Shown: one piece after another, positions 33,247 to 40,937 of the stretch
Layout of the letters: every line of letters starts with the position of its first letter
Position numbering within the stretch: the stretch's first letter is position 1
Source: Candidatus Tanganyikabacteria bacterium
Lineage (GTDB): Bacteria; Cyanobacteriota; Sericytochromatia; S15B-MN24; VGJW01
Length of the DNA stretch: 64,000 nucleotides
Direction of reading: 5' to 3'
Assembly: GCA_016867265.1 (NCBI GenBank)
Contig: VGJW01000002.1
Coordinates: forward strand, 146,885 to 210,884
Notes under the pieces: model-generated
What the model saw: only the letters and a program-made list of their open reading frames with translations
Databases searched by the model: none
Told to the model about the DNA's origin: nothing
Position numbers and translations under genes: made by a program

Positions 33247-33922
33247 CGGGGTAACCTCCTCGGGCGATGTCCTGGACGATCCGGCCCCCGTCGAGTGCCA
33301 CCACGCGCCGGCGCATCGAGTCGACGATGTGCTTGTTGTGCGTCGCCACCAGGACCGTCGTCCCGTGCTGGTTGATGCGGGTGAGGAGCCTCATGATGTC
33401 CCACGAGGTATCCGGGTCGAGGTTGCCGGTCGGCTCGTCGCAGAGCAGCAGGGGCGGCGTGTTGACGATGGCCCGGGCGAGGCACACGCGCTGTTGCTGG
33501 CCTCCGGACAACTGGCCGGGCATCAGGTCGCTGTATTCGCGCAGGTTCACGAGGTCGAGCGCGCTGCGGGTACGCTTGTCGACCTCGCTGCGGCTGGTGC
33601 CCAGGACCTTCAGGGCGAAGGCCACGTTCTCGAAGACCGTGCGCTGAGGCAGCAGCTTGTAGTCCTGGAACACCACGCCGATGCGGCGACGCAGCACAGG
33701 TAACTGGCCTCGGGAAAGGCGTCCGATGTCCGTGCCCGAGACCAGGACCGATCCGGAGGTCGCGGTCTCGGCACGGTACATCAGCTTGAGCAGGGTGCTC
33801 TTGCCCGCGCCGGAGAGACCCACGAGGAAGACGAACTCCCCCTTCTCGACGTCCAGATTGGCACCGGTGACCGCACGGACGCCGCTGGGGTAGATCTTGC
33901 TGACCTGCTTGAGCCGGATCAT
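33233..33922 (-). CDS. ftsE: Cell division ATP-binding protein FtsE
   Basis: 229 residues. Walker A GLSGAGKST (35-43), signature LSGGQQQR (about 138), Walker B LLLCDEPTGN and the switch His in VLVATHNKHIV are present. The FtsE-specific HGTTVLVATHN and LDPDTSW are typical. It binds ATP and powers FtsX. It overlaps the upstream glycosyltransferase gene by four bases (ATGA). Confidence 0.96.
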   Translation of the reverse strand: MIRLKQVSKIYPSGVRAVTGANLDVEKGEFVFLVGLSGAGKSTLLKLMYRAETATSGSVLVSGTDIGRLSRGQLPVLRRRIGVVFQDYKLLPQRTVFENVAFALKVLGTSRSEVDKRTRSALDLVNLREYSDLMPGQLSGGQQQRVCLARAIVNTPPLLLCDEPTGNLDPDTSWDIMRLLTRINQHGTTVLVATHNKHIVDSMRRRVVALDGGRIVQDIARGGYPVGVG

Positions 33923-34710
33923 GCCGGGTCGTGCCTCCGTCCGTCCCGGGGGGCGTCGCTGCCAGTGTAGCGCTCACGACTTTCCGAGGCGATGGCCGCG
34001 CGAACGAAGCGGGGCAAGAGGGACGCCATGCGCTTCCAGCGCCAGGGTTCCTGGACGAGCCTGTAGAGCCACTCGAGATGCAGCCGTATCATCAAGCCGG
34101 GCGCGCGTTGCAGGCGACCCGAGATCACGTCGAAGCTCCCGCCCACGCCCATGGCGACCCGGATGCCCAGCGCGGCGCCGTGGCGGCTGATCCAGACCTC
34201 CTGCCGCGGCACCCCGAGGGCGACGAGCAGGGCACCTGCCCCCGACTCACGGATGGTCGCGAGCACCTCGGGTTCCGTTTCCGGGGCAAAGTAGCCATCC
34301 CGGATGCCGGCGATGGCGAGTTCCGGATATCGGGCCTGCAGGACCTCGGCGGCGGCGGCGGCAACGCCCGGGGCGGCCCCGAGCAGGTACAGGCTGCGCC
34401 GGTTGGCGACGCAGGCACGTGCGATGGCCTCGACGAACGCCACGCCGGCCATCTTGCGCACCGGGCGCCCCCGGCGTGCCGCTGCCCAAACGACGCCGGA
34501 CCCGTCCGCCAGCACCAGGCCAGCCGCACGGATGATCGCGGCGAGATCCGCGTTGTCGGCAGCTTGGATGGCCATCTCGGCATTCATGGTGACGATGTGC
34601 AGGCATGCGCCCTGACCGGCCAGATGGTCCCGGACCTGCGCTTCCGCCCAGTCCCCGTCACCGGTGTCGAGGGGCAGGCCCGTGACGGTGATGCGGGTTC
34701 CCCCGGTCAT
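33919..34710 (-). CDS. WecG/TagA/CpsF-family glycosyltransferase
   Basis: 263 residues. The GT26 fold is shown by TMNAEMAIQAADNADLAA, ADGSGVVWAAARRG, LLGAAPGVAAAAAEVL, VALGVPRQEVWI and GVGGSFDVISGRLQRAP, with the C-terminal LHLEWLYRLVQEPWRWKRM that anchors the enzyme to the membrane. Members transfer ManNAc (or a related sugar) to a lipid-linked GlcNAc at the inner face of the membrane, an early step of teichoic-acid or secondary-wall-polymer synthesis. ATG 34710 overlaps the csaB stop (ATGA). The exact sugar is unknown. Confidence 0.93.
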   Translation of the reverse strand: MTGGTRITVTGLPLDTGDGDWAEAQVRDHLAGQGACLHIVTMNAEMAIQAADNADLAAIIRAAGLVLADGSGVVWAAARRGRPVRKMAGVAFVEAIARACVANRRSLYLLGAAPGVAAAAAEVLQARYPELAIAGIRDGYFAPETEPEVLATIRESGAGALLVALGVPRQEVWISRHGAALGIRVAMGVGGSFDVISGRLQRAPGLMIRLHLEWLYRLVQEPWRWKRMASLLPRFVRAAIASESRERYTGSDAPRDGRRHDPA

Positions 34711-35852
34711 GGACGCACCTCGGCCGTCAACCCGGCCACCTCGCGCGCGAGGCTGAAGTTGCGCAGGGCGGCGTCGACCTCTGTCGGACGTCGGGCGCGA
34801 AGGGCCTCGGCGAGGCTCCCGCGCTGCGACCAAAGGGCTTCGATGCGCTTGCCGAAGGCCTCGAAGTCGTCGAGGTCACCCAACTCCTGGGCCATGGGGG
34901 CTTCCCATCGGGCGCAATGCTGGCGGACTTTCTCGTCGTAGGCGAGGCCGAAGAACGGTACGCCCGTGGCCGCGGCCATTATCAACGCATGCAGGCGCAT
35001 GCCCACGACCATTTCGCAGTGCCCCACGATGCCCATGAGCTCGGCCGGGGTACAGGGGTGGTCCAGCACCGTCACGCCGGGACGATGCCCCTCGGGGCGG
35101 GTTTCGGCACACAGGGCGAACTCGCGGGAAATCCAGAGGTCTTCGGGGTGCTGGAAGGGCAGGACCAGCAACCGTGCGCCGGTCCGGGCGGCCAGTTGGC
35201 CGAGTGTTGCGGACAGGCTCTTGAAACGGCGCTCGAACCATTGGGGCCATTGGCGCAAGGCTACGGCCACGATGGGTGGCCCATCGGGTTCGATGCCCGT
35301 ACCGGTCAGGATGGCGCGCGTCCGGTCGGCCGTGGCCGGCCGCAGGGCCAGAACCGGATCAGCCGTGAGATGGACCCGATCAGCTGGCAGGCCGAGGGCT
35401 TTCATCAGGGCGACTGATCCGGCATCGCGGACGACAAGGGCTGAACAACTCCCGAGCGCCCAGCCCGCAAGGGCGCGTGAGGCGAGGCGATTGAGCGGTC
35501 CGAGGCCGATGCCCAGTGTCATCGACCGCGTCCCGGCAAGGCGTGCAAGGCGCAGCAGGCCTCCGTAATAGGGGACGGAACCCATGCCCGTCACGTCCTG
35601 CATCAGGCCACCACCACCTGAGATGAAGAGGGCTGCGCCACGAATGGCCGGCCATATGTGGCGCAAATCCATTCGTGGAATGGCCGCGACACCGTGGTCG
35701 CGGGCCGTGGCCGCGGGATCCGCAGACAGTACCGTGAGGTCCGCCCACGTGCCCAATTCCTGCACGAGCGTCGCGAGGATCGCCTCGTCGCCGGCATTCC
35801 CGAATCCGTAATAGCCCGAGACGACGACGCGCGGGCGGACGCCAGCCGTCAC
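34707..35852 (-). CDS. csaB: Polysaccharide pyruvyl transferase CsaB
   Basis: 381 residues. VSGYYGFGNAGDEAIL is the CsaB N-terminal signature; SGGGGLMQDVTG, GLGPLNRLASR, FQHPEDLWISREF and GMRLHALIMAAATGVPFFGLAYDEKV follow. CsaB adds pyruvate ketals to a cell-wall polymer, which in Bacillus-type and related bacteria lets SLH-domain proteins bind the wall. The GTG at 35852 shares a base with the upstream stop codon (TAGTG), so translation is coupled to the MshEN-like gene. SLH proteins are not visible in the window. Confidence 0.94.
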   Translation of the reverse strand: MTAGVRPRVVVSGYYGFGNAGDEAILATLVQELGTWADLTVLSADPAATARDHGVAAIPRMDLRHIWPAIRGAALFISGGGGLMQDVTGMGSVPYYGGLLRLARLAGTRSMTLGIGLGPLNRLASRALAGWALGSCSALVVRDAGSVALMKALGLPADRVHLTADPVLALRPATADRTRAILTGTGIEPDGPPIVAVALRQWPQWFERRFKSLSATLGQLAARTGARLLVLPFQHPEDLWISREFALCAETRPEGHRPGVTVLDHPCTPAELMGIVGHCEMVVGMRLHALIMAAATGVPFFGLAYDEKVRQHCARWEAPMAQELGDLDDFEAFGKRIEALWSQRGSLAEALRARRPTEVDAALRNFSLAREVAGLTAEVRP

Positions 35853-36595
35853 TAGGGGGCTTCGGGGTCCCGCGCCCCGTCCACGAGCTGGGCCTGAAGC
35901 GCCCGGCCCAACTGCTCGAGCGAGCAGATGCCCGAGCCGACCAGGATCTCCCCCAGCAGCTGGCCCGTGACGGCTTGGCGCACCAGCGCGTCCTCGAGTT
36001 GATCCTTGGTCACGATCCCTTGCGTGACCAGGATGGTGCCCAGCCTCGACTCCTGAGTCTGGAAGCTCAGATTCTCGTCGACCTGCTCCGGCGTCAGCGA
36101 ACCCTGCTGCACGAGGATGTCCGCCAAGTGGGATTCGGGGTGGTTGCCCAGCGTGACCATGGCCCGATCGAGGTCTTCGCTGGTAATCAGGCGACGCTTG
36201 ATCAGAAAGGCACCCAGCCGCTTCTCCTGACGTTGCTGGGCGAGTGCCCACGACACTTCGTCGGCCGTGGCCACGCCCAGCCGGACCAAGGTCTCGCCGA
36301 GCAGCCCCGCCTCGACGGCCTGCACTTCGAGGGCGCGTTCCAGATCCGCTTCCGCGAGGGTCCCGCGCCGGACCAGGATCTGGCCGAGCCGTGCGTCCTG
36401 CAGTTGGGTCCGCAGGATCTCGCGCAACTGGGACGGGGTAACGGCGCCTTGCGCGACCAGAATCTCGCCCAGAGGTCTGGCGTCGTCCGCCTGCTGGACG
36501 CGCAAAGCATCCTCGAGGTCCTCGGCCGAGATAAGGCCCTGCTGGATCAACATCTGGCCCAGCCGGCCTTCTTGGGGCAATTTAGCAGTCGTCAT
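35852..36595 (-). CDS. Stand-alone protein of eight tandem MshEN-like motifs
   Basis: 247 residues made almost entirely of eight copies of a 28-30-residue unit, starting at residues 11, 41, 69, 98, 126, 156, 184 and 213 (RLGQMLIQQGLISAEDLEDAL; RLGTILVTQGIVTKDQLEDAL and so on; consensus RLGxxLhxxGhhxxxxLxxALxxQ). Copies 1, 3, 5 and 7 start with RLG; the alternate copies start PLGE or LLGE, except copy 6 (HLADI). This is the motif of the MshE N-terminal c-di-GMP-binding domain, here as four pairs with no ATPase. It is the first gene of an operon coupled to csaB, the TagA-type transferase, ftsE and ftsX. Whether it binds c-di-GMP is an inference. Confidence 0.88.
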   Translation of the reverse strand: MTTAKLPQEGRLGQMLIQQGLISAEDLEDALRVQQADDARPLGEILVAQGAVTPSQLREILRTQLQDARLGQILVRRGTLAEADLERALEVQAVEAGLLGETLVRLGVATADEVSWALAQQRQEKRLGAFLIKRRLITSEDLDRAMVTLGNHPESHLADILVQQGSLTPEQVDENLSFQTQESRLGTILVTQGIVTKDQLEDALVRQAVTGQLLGEILVGSGICSLEQLGRALQAQLVDGARDPEAP

Positions 36596-36604
36596 GACCC
36601 CCGA

Positions 36605-36624
36605 ATCGTACCACATGGTACGAT
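36605..36624. promoter_or_regulatory. Palindromic divergent promoter/operator
   Basis: TCGTACCA-CA-TGGTACGA is a perfect 8+8 base inverted repeat. Each arm contains a TACGAT-like -10 for the gene on its side (36595 minus, 36649 plus), so two promoters overlap face to face and could be switched by a dimeric regulator. Confidence 0.55.
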
Positions 36625-36648
36625 GCCAACCTCGAGGAGAGACCGTCC

Positions 36649-37944
36649 ATGGCGCGTCGTGCGCGTCCAGCCTTGGCTGGCCTGCTGGCGGGCGCGCTGA
36701 CGGCCCTTCCGGCGACGCCCGACGTCGCGGTGCCGCAGGATGAGCGGCCGGCACTCTACCGCCGGTTCGCCATCGAGTACGTGCCCGACGGGGAGAGTTA
36801 CCGCCTGCTCAGGGATGGCGTCCAGGTTCCCGACGGGGTCCTGGCGACCTTGCCCGGGGAGCAGGATCTGGCGGATGGACTGCGGGCACGCGAGACCTGG
36901 TCCACGCTGTGGCGCTTGGGCGGAGGCCTCGTGTTGCTGCCTCTCGGGGCGCTTGTCGGCGTCGACAACTTCTTCGGGAATCGCAAGGAGGAGACTCGGC
37001 TCGGGGCCATCACGCTGCCGCCTTCGCAGGTTGCTCCCTACGAGCCCGGACATGCCGTGACGGGGCTGCTGCTGGGCACGGGCGTCCTTATGGCGGGCTG
37101 GGGCCTGGGCTTGCTCGTGGCCCAGGCGGGCATCTGGGCGGGCTGGACGATACCGCGATCGCTGGACCCCGAACGGGCGGCCGAGGCCGCGGAACGCCAG
37201 CGTCAGACCTTGCTCGGGCGCCTCAACCTGGCTGCCCCGCCCCCGACGCCCAGTCCGACGCCCGTGCCGGATCCGTCGGCGAGGCCGGCGCCGCCCGAGC
37301 CTGTGCTGGATGCGGACTTTCCCGAAGGTGTCGATGGCTCGGCGGCCTGGGCCATCCGGCAGGCCCTCGCTTCCGTCGGTACGGGCCAGTGGGCACCCTT
37401 CCTCGCGTGGACGGACGACATGGACGACCTCGAGAGCGGCACCTTGGCGAGGGGCGCCTGGCAGGTCATGGTTCGCAAACAATCCCTGCGGCCCGATCCG
37501 GCGGTGCCCTACGGTCTGGCCCCCGAGGTCGCAGCCGGGCTGGAGCCCCCCACGGACGACGTGCGCGAAGTGTCGGTGCCCCGGCATGGGGGCGCCGTGT
37601 CGTGGCGCTCGGGAGCCTTGCCGTACCGGGTGTATCGCGGGGGGAGCGAGGCCTTCCGCCGGGTTCGCGTGGACTCGCCGGAAGCCTTGCCCCGAATGTT
37701 GGCCGCCCTGCGCGACATGGGGCGGGCCGCGTGGTGGCGACCGGGGATGCGCGTGGTCCTGCAGCCGTTCCGTGGAAGAACGGTCGGGCCGATGTGGCTG
37801 CTGCTGCCGTCGTCAGGCGAACCGGCGCTTGCACTCGATGCCGAGAGGGCCCGGCTTATCAGCCTGCCCGGGAGATCTCGGCCAGGCATCGGGCCAACTG
37901 CACCAGGCCAGGCGCCAGGCGATCCGATGGGGCCAGCAGACTGA
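36649..37944 (+). CDS. Hypothetical membrane protein with Pro-rich linker
   Basis: 431 residues. An N-terminal signal-like segment (about 8-23), two or three membrane helices (about 88-106 and 137-163), a Pro/Thr linker (about 205-225) and a C-terminal soluble domain (about 230-400). No recognised domain. GAGGAG lies nine bases before the ATG. It diverges from the MshEN-like operon. The last 86 bases overlap the opposing aminotransferase gene, an unusually long overlap. Confidence 0.68.
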   Translation: MARRARPALAGLLAGALTALPATPDVAVPQDERPALYRRFAIEYVPDGESYRLLRDGVQVPDGVLATLPGEQDLADGLRARETWSTLWRLGGGLVLLPLGALVGVDNFFGNRKEETRLGAITLPPSQVAPYEPGHAVTGLLLGTGVLMAGWGLGLLVAQAGIWAGWTIPRSLDPERAAEAAERQRQTLLGRLNLAAPPPTPSPTPVPDPSARPAPPEPVLDADFPEGVDGSAAWAIRQALASVGTGQWAPFLAWTDDMDDLESGTLARGAWQVMVRKQSLRPDPAVPYGLAPEVAAGLEPPTDDVREVSVPRHGGAVSWRSGALPYRVYRGGSEAFRRVRVDSPEALPRMLAALRDMGRAAWWRPGMRVVLQPFRGRTVGPMWLLLPSSGEPALALDAERARLISLPGRSRPGIGPTAPGQAPGDPMGPAD

Positions 37945-38995
37945 TACGCAACCATCCCTCCGCTGCAAAGGCGGCTCCGGGGATGGTGACGATGCGTGCG
38001 CGCTCGAGCACAGCGTGTGCCGCCGCATCCGAGTCCGCGAGGGCGCCTTCGGTCGGCTGGACCAAGGTGAAGAAACCGCCGTCCGGCACGATATGACGCA
38101 GTCCTGAATGGACGAGCGCAGGCTCGGCCATCTGCCAGCGGTCCCGCGACGCCCCCGAGGAGCGTTGCCACGCCTCGCGGTGGCAAACGGCCTCGAGCAG
38201 GCGTTGTCCGGGAATCCCGGTCGACGTGACCAGCAACTGGTGGAGACGACCCGCGCCAGCCAGGACATCCGGCGGGCCCAGCAACCAACCGATTCGCCAA
38301 CCTGTCGCGGCGTGCGACTTGGACAGGCTGCCCGCGACCAGCACGCGCGCACCGTGGTCGATGGCCGTGGGCAGGGACGCGCGTGCGGCCGGCAAGTCGC
38401 GGTAGACCTCGTCCGAAAGCAGCCACGGTCTTGCCTCGTGGCGTTCAAGGCCGCGACACAGCATCTCGAGGCCCGGCTCATCGAGCGCGCGCCCCGTGGG
38501 GTTGCCGGGTTGTCCGAGCACGACGAGTCGGGTCTTCGGGCCCACCGCGCGCAGGATGCGTTCGGGGTCGGGTGCGAAGCCGGTGGCAGCGGGCATCGCC
38601 ACGGTCCGGCACGAGATGCCGAGCCATTCGGCCAAACGCTGGTAGAGCGGATAGGCGGGGGTGACCACCAGCAGTTCGTCACCCGGGGCCAGAAGAGTGC
38701 CCATGGCCGTGGCAACGGCCTCCTGGGCCCCTACGGTCAAGATGGCCGCTGCTGCGCCCCGGTCCTGCCAGTGCCCTCCGCGGGCCCTTGCGAGGGCTTC
38801 GCGAACTTCGGCGAGGCCGGCGTTCGGACCATAAGCGGTGCCCAGGCGCCTTACGGCATCCAGCGCCACGTCCACCAGGTCCTCCGGTACGGGCCAAGTC
38901 GGCTCTCCGAGGCCCAGGTCCATATCGCCGGGCTGCTTGAGCTGGTTCATGCGTCGGATGGGCGACGGCGCCATCTCGGCCAGCACGGGGTTCAA
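37859..38995 (-). CDS. Class I/II aminotransferase, probable DapC-like
   Basis: 378 residues. PLP enzyme with GLGEPTWPVPEDL, VGAQEAVATAMGTLL, GQPGNPTGRAL (Asn), LLSDEVYRDL (Asp/Tyr), the Schiff-base Lys in GSLSKSHAATGWRIG and the C-terminal Arg in GWLRISLL. It lies directly after dapE (TTGA overlap), so it probably works as N-succinyl-LL-diaminopimelate aminotransferase, the step between DapD and DapE. That role is inferred from position; the motifs fit many aspartate-aminotransferase-like enzymes. The TTG at 38995 keeps the conserved NPVLAEMAPSPIRRM start; a GTG at 38986 is an alternative. Confidence 0.88.
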   Translation of the reverse strand: MNPVLAEMAPSPIRRMNQLKQPGDMDLGLGEPTWPVPEDLVDVALDAVRRLGTAYGPNAGLAEVREALARARGGHWQDRGAAAAILTVGAQEAVATAMGTLLAPGDELLVVTPAYPLYQRLAEWLGISCRTVAMPAATGFAPDPERILRAVGPKTRLVVLGQPGNPTGRALDEPGLEMLCRGLERHEARPWLLSDEVYRDLPAARASLPTAIDHGARVLVAGSLSKSHAATGWRIGWLLGPPDVLAGAGRLHQLLVTSTGIPGQRLLEAVCHREAWQRSSGASRDRWQMAEPALVHSGLRHIVPDGGFFTLVQPTEGALADSDAAAHAVLERARIVTIPGAAFAAEGWLRISLLAPSDRLAPGLVQLARCLAEISRAG

Positions 38996-40071
38996 GGAGT
39001 GCCTGCCAGGTCGTCGAGCAACAGCCAGGAGCGCACGAGGGCCTCGATGGCGACGGACTCGCGGGCCTGATGGGCCTCGGCAGGGTCTCCCGGGCCGAAG
39101 TTGATGGCCGGGATCCCGGCCGCCGTCAACTGGGCGACATCCGTCCACGCCTGCTTGGGGCGGACCTCGAGGTCATGCCGGCGCAGCCACGGACCCAGAA
39201 GGGGCGCGTCCGTGCAGACTTCGCCTGCCGGTGCCCGGTCCGTGATTTCAAAGGACCAGGGAAGGGTCAGGCCGCAATCGGCCAGCCACTGGTTCAGCCA
39301 GGCCTCGGCGTCCTCGCAGGTCTCGTCGGGCGTGAACCGCAAGTTGAGGTTGAGGGTGAGGCGATCCGGCACGACATTGCGGCCATTGTTCGTGGCGGCC
39401 GTCGTCGCCGACAGCACCCGTCGATAGGCAAGGCCTCCGACCTGCCGCTCTTCCGGCGCGAGGTTGTCCAACGCCCGCAGCAGGGGCCAGATGGCCTGCA
39501 GGGCGTTGATGCCCTGCCACGGACGGGCGCTGTGGGCCCGGCGACCCTGCAGCGTCAGGGTCGCGTGCAGGTTGCCGAGGCATCCGGCCTCGATGGCATT
39601 GGCCGTGGGCTCCATGACGAGGGCGGTCCGTGCGGCCGGCAGCAGGCCCTGTGCCCGAAGCATCGCGAGCCCGTTGTCGGCGTAAGGGCCCTCCTCGCGG
39701 TCGTACAGGAGTGCTGCAAGGGACAAGCGGGACGGCTGGCAGAGGCGATCGAAGATGACGGCGAGCGCCCCTTTCATATCGCTGGCTCCACAGCCAAAGA
39801 CCCGATCGCCGAAGATGCCCTCGGGTTGGTCCGCGGCACGCGGCACGGTATCCAGGTGCCCGACCAGCAGGACATCGGCCACGTCGCCCGCCGCCTGCGG
39901 GTGCAGGATCAGGCAATCGCGATGACGGACCACCCGGAGGCCGGCGTCGCGGGCCTCGATCGCGATCGCACCGGCCAAGGCGGCCTCGTGGCCCGTTGGC
40001 GACGGTACGCGGCACCAGGCATCCGTCCGGCGGGCCAGGCGCTCGGCGAGGTCAGGCGTCTGGGGCCTCAT
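38992..40071 (-). CDS. dapE: Succinyl-diaminopimelate desuccinylase
   Basis: 359 residues, M20 fold. Metal ligands VGHLDTVP (His, Asp), GCGASDMKGALA (bridging Asp) and the Glu pair in LYDREEGPYADNG, then EPTANAIEAG and the C-terminal FGPGDPAEAHQ. It hydrolyses N-succinyl-LL-diaminopimelate to LL-diaminopimelate. Between dapD (ATGA overlap) and the aminotransferase gene (TTGA overlap), the assignment as DapE is well supported. Confidence 0.94.
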   Translation of the reverse strand: MRPQTPDLAERLARRTDAWCRVPSPTGHEAALAGAIAIEARDAGLRVVRHRDCLILHPQAAGDVADVLLVGHLDTVPRAADQPEGIFGDRVFGCGASDMKGALAVIFDRLCQPSRLSLAALLYDREEGPYADNGLAMLRAQGLLPAARTALVMEPTANAIEAGCLGNLHATLTLQGRRAHSARPWQGINALQAIWPLLRALDNLAPEERQVGGLAYRRVLSATTAATNNGRNVVPDRLTLNLNLRFTPDETCEDAEAWLNQWLADCGLTLPWSFEITDRAPAGEVCTDAPLLGPWLRRHDLEVRPKQAWTDVAQLTAAGIPAINFGPGDPAEAHQARESVAIEALVRSWLLLDDLAGTP

Positions 40072-40913
40072 ACGGGAACGTCGAAGCCCCGCAGCGCGTC
40101 GTTGAGTGATGTCTTGAGGTCGGTGCCGGCGTGGCGTTGGCCCACGATCAGGGCGCACGGCACATGGTAGGTGCCGGCGGGATAGGTCTTGGGGCGCATC
40201 CCCGGGATGACGACGGAGCGCGCGGGCACCCGGCCCTTGTAGGTGACGGGCTCGGGACCGGTCACGTCGATGATGGGTGTCGACGCCGTCAGAACCACGC
40301 CGGCGCCCAGAACCGCCTCCTGCTCGACCAGCACGCCTTCGACGACGATGCAGCGCGAGCCGACGAAGACGCCATCCTCGATGATGACCGGGCGTGCCGA
40401 TGGGGGCTCGAGAACCCCGCCGATGCCGACGCCACCTGAAAGGTGCACGTGGGCGCCGATTTGCGCGCAGGATCCCACCGTGGCCCAGGTGTCCACCATG
40501 GTTCCGGTTCCGACCCGGGCGCCGATGTTGACGTAGCCCGGCATCAGGATGACGCCGGGTTCCAGATGGCTGCCGTGCCGTGCGACCCCCGGCGGGACCA
40601 CACGCACGCCTTCGAGGCGGGTTTTGGGGCGGATCTTGTCGAGGAAACGCAAATCCCCGGCCTCGATGGGCGCATTGGGTTGCATGCCGAACCACAGGAG
40701 GATGGCCTGCTTGGTCCACGCGTGGACCTCCCATGTGCCGTCAACCTTGGTCGCCACGCGTATCGAGCCGTCGTCCAGGCCCTCGATTGCGGCCGTCACG
40801 GCTTGCCGGACGGCAGGGTCGGCGAGGGCAGAGGCACGGTCCGGTGCGGCCCATGCCGTCGCGATGACGGCTTCCATGGAGCCGGGGGCCTGTCGTACGG
40901 TCGTTTCGTTCAC
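40068..40913 (-). CDS. dapD: Tetrahydrodipicolinate N-succinyltransferase
   Basis: 281 residues. The left-handed beta-helix (GVILMPGYVNIGARVGTGTMVDTWATVGSCAQIG) and SGGVGIGGVLEPPSARPVIIEDG are almost identical in pattern to Escherichia DapD. It uses succinyl-CoA on tetrahydrodipicolinate in the succinylase branch of DAP/lysine synthesis. The GTG at 40913 has no Shine-Dalgarno and a TACACT hexamer only six bases upstream, suggesting a leaderless transcript. An internal ATG at 40877 is possible. Confidence 0.96.
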   Translation of the reverse strand: MNETTVRQAPGSMEAVIATAWAAPDRASALADPAVRQAVTAAIEGLDDGSIRVATKVDGTWEVHAWTKQAILLWFGMQPNAPIEAGDLRFLDKIRPKTRLEGVRVVPPGVARHGSHLEPGVILMPGYVNIGARVGTGTMVDTWATVGSCAQIGAHVHLSGGVGIGGVLEPPSARPVIIEDGVFVGSRCIVVEGVLVEQEAVLGAGVVLTASTPIIDVTGPEPVTYKGRVPARSVVIPGMRPKTYPAGTYHVPCALIVGQRHAGTDLKTSLNDALRGFDVPV

Positions 40914-40919
40914 GTGGCG

Positions 40920-40929
40920 AGTGTAGCAT
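40920..40929. promoter_or_regulatory. Overlapping divergent -10 elements, dapD and RND adaptor
   Basis: Minus strand TACACT (40925-40920) is six bases before the dapD GTG. Plus strand TAGCAT (40924-40929) is eight bases before the adaptor ATG at 40938. The two hexamers overlap, so only one polymerase could use the site at a time. Confidence 0.5.
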
Positions 40930-40937
40930 CATGGGGC

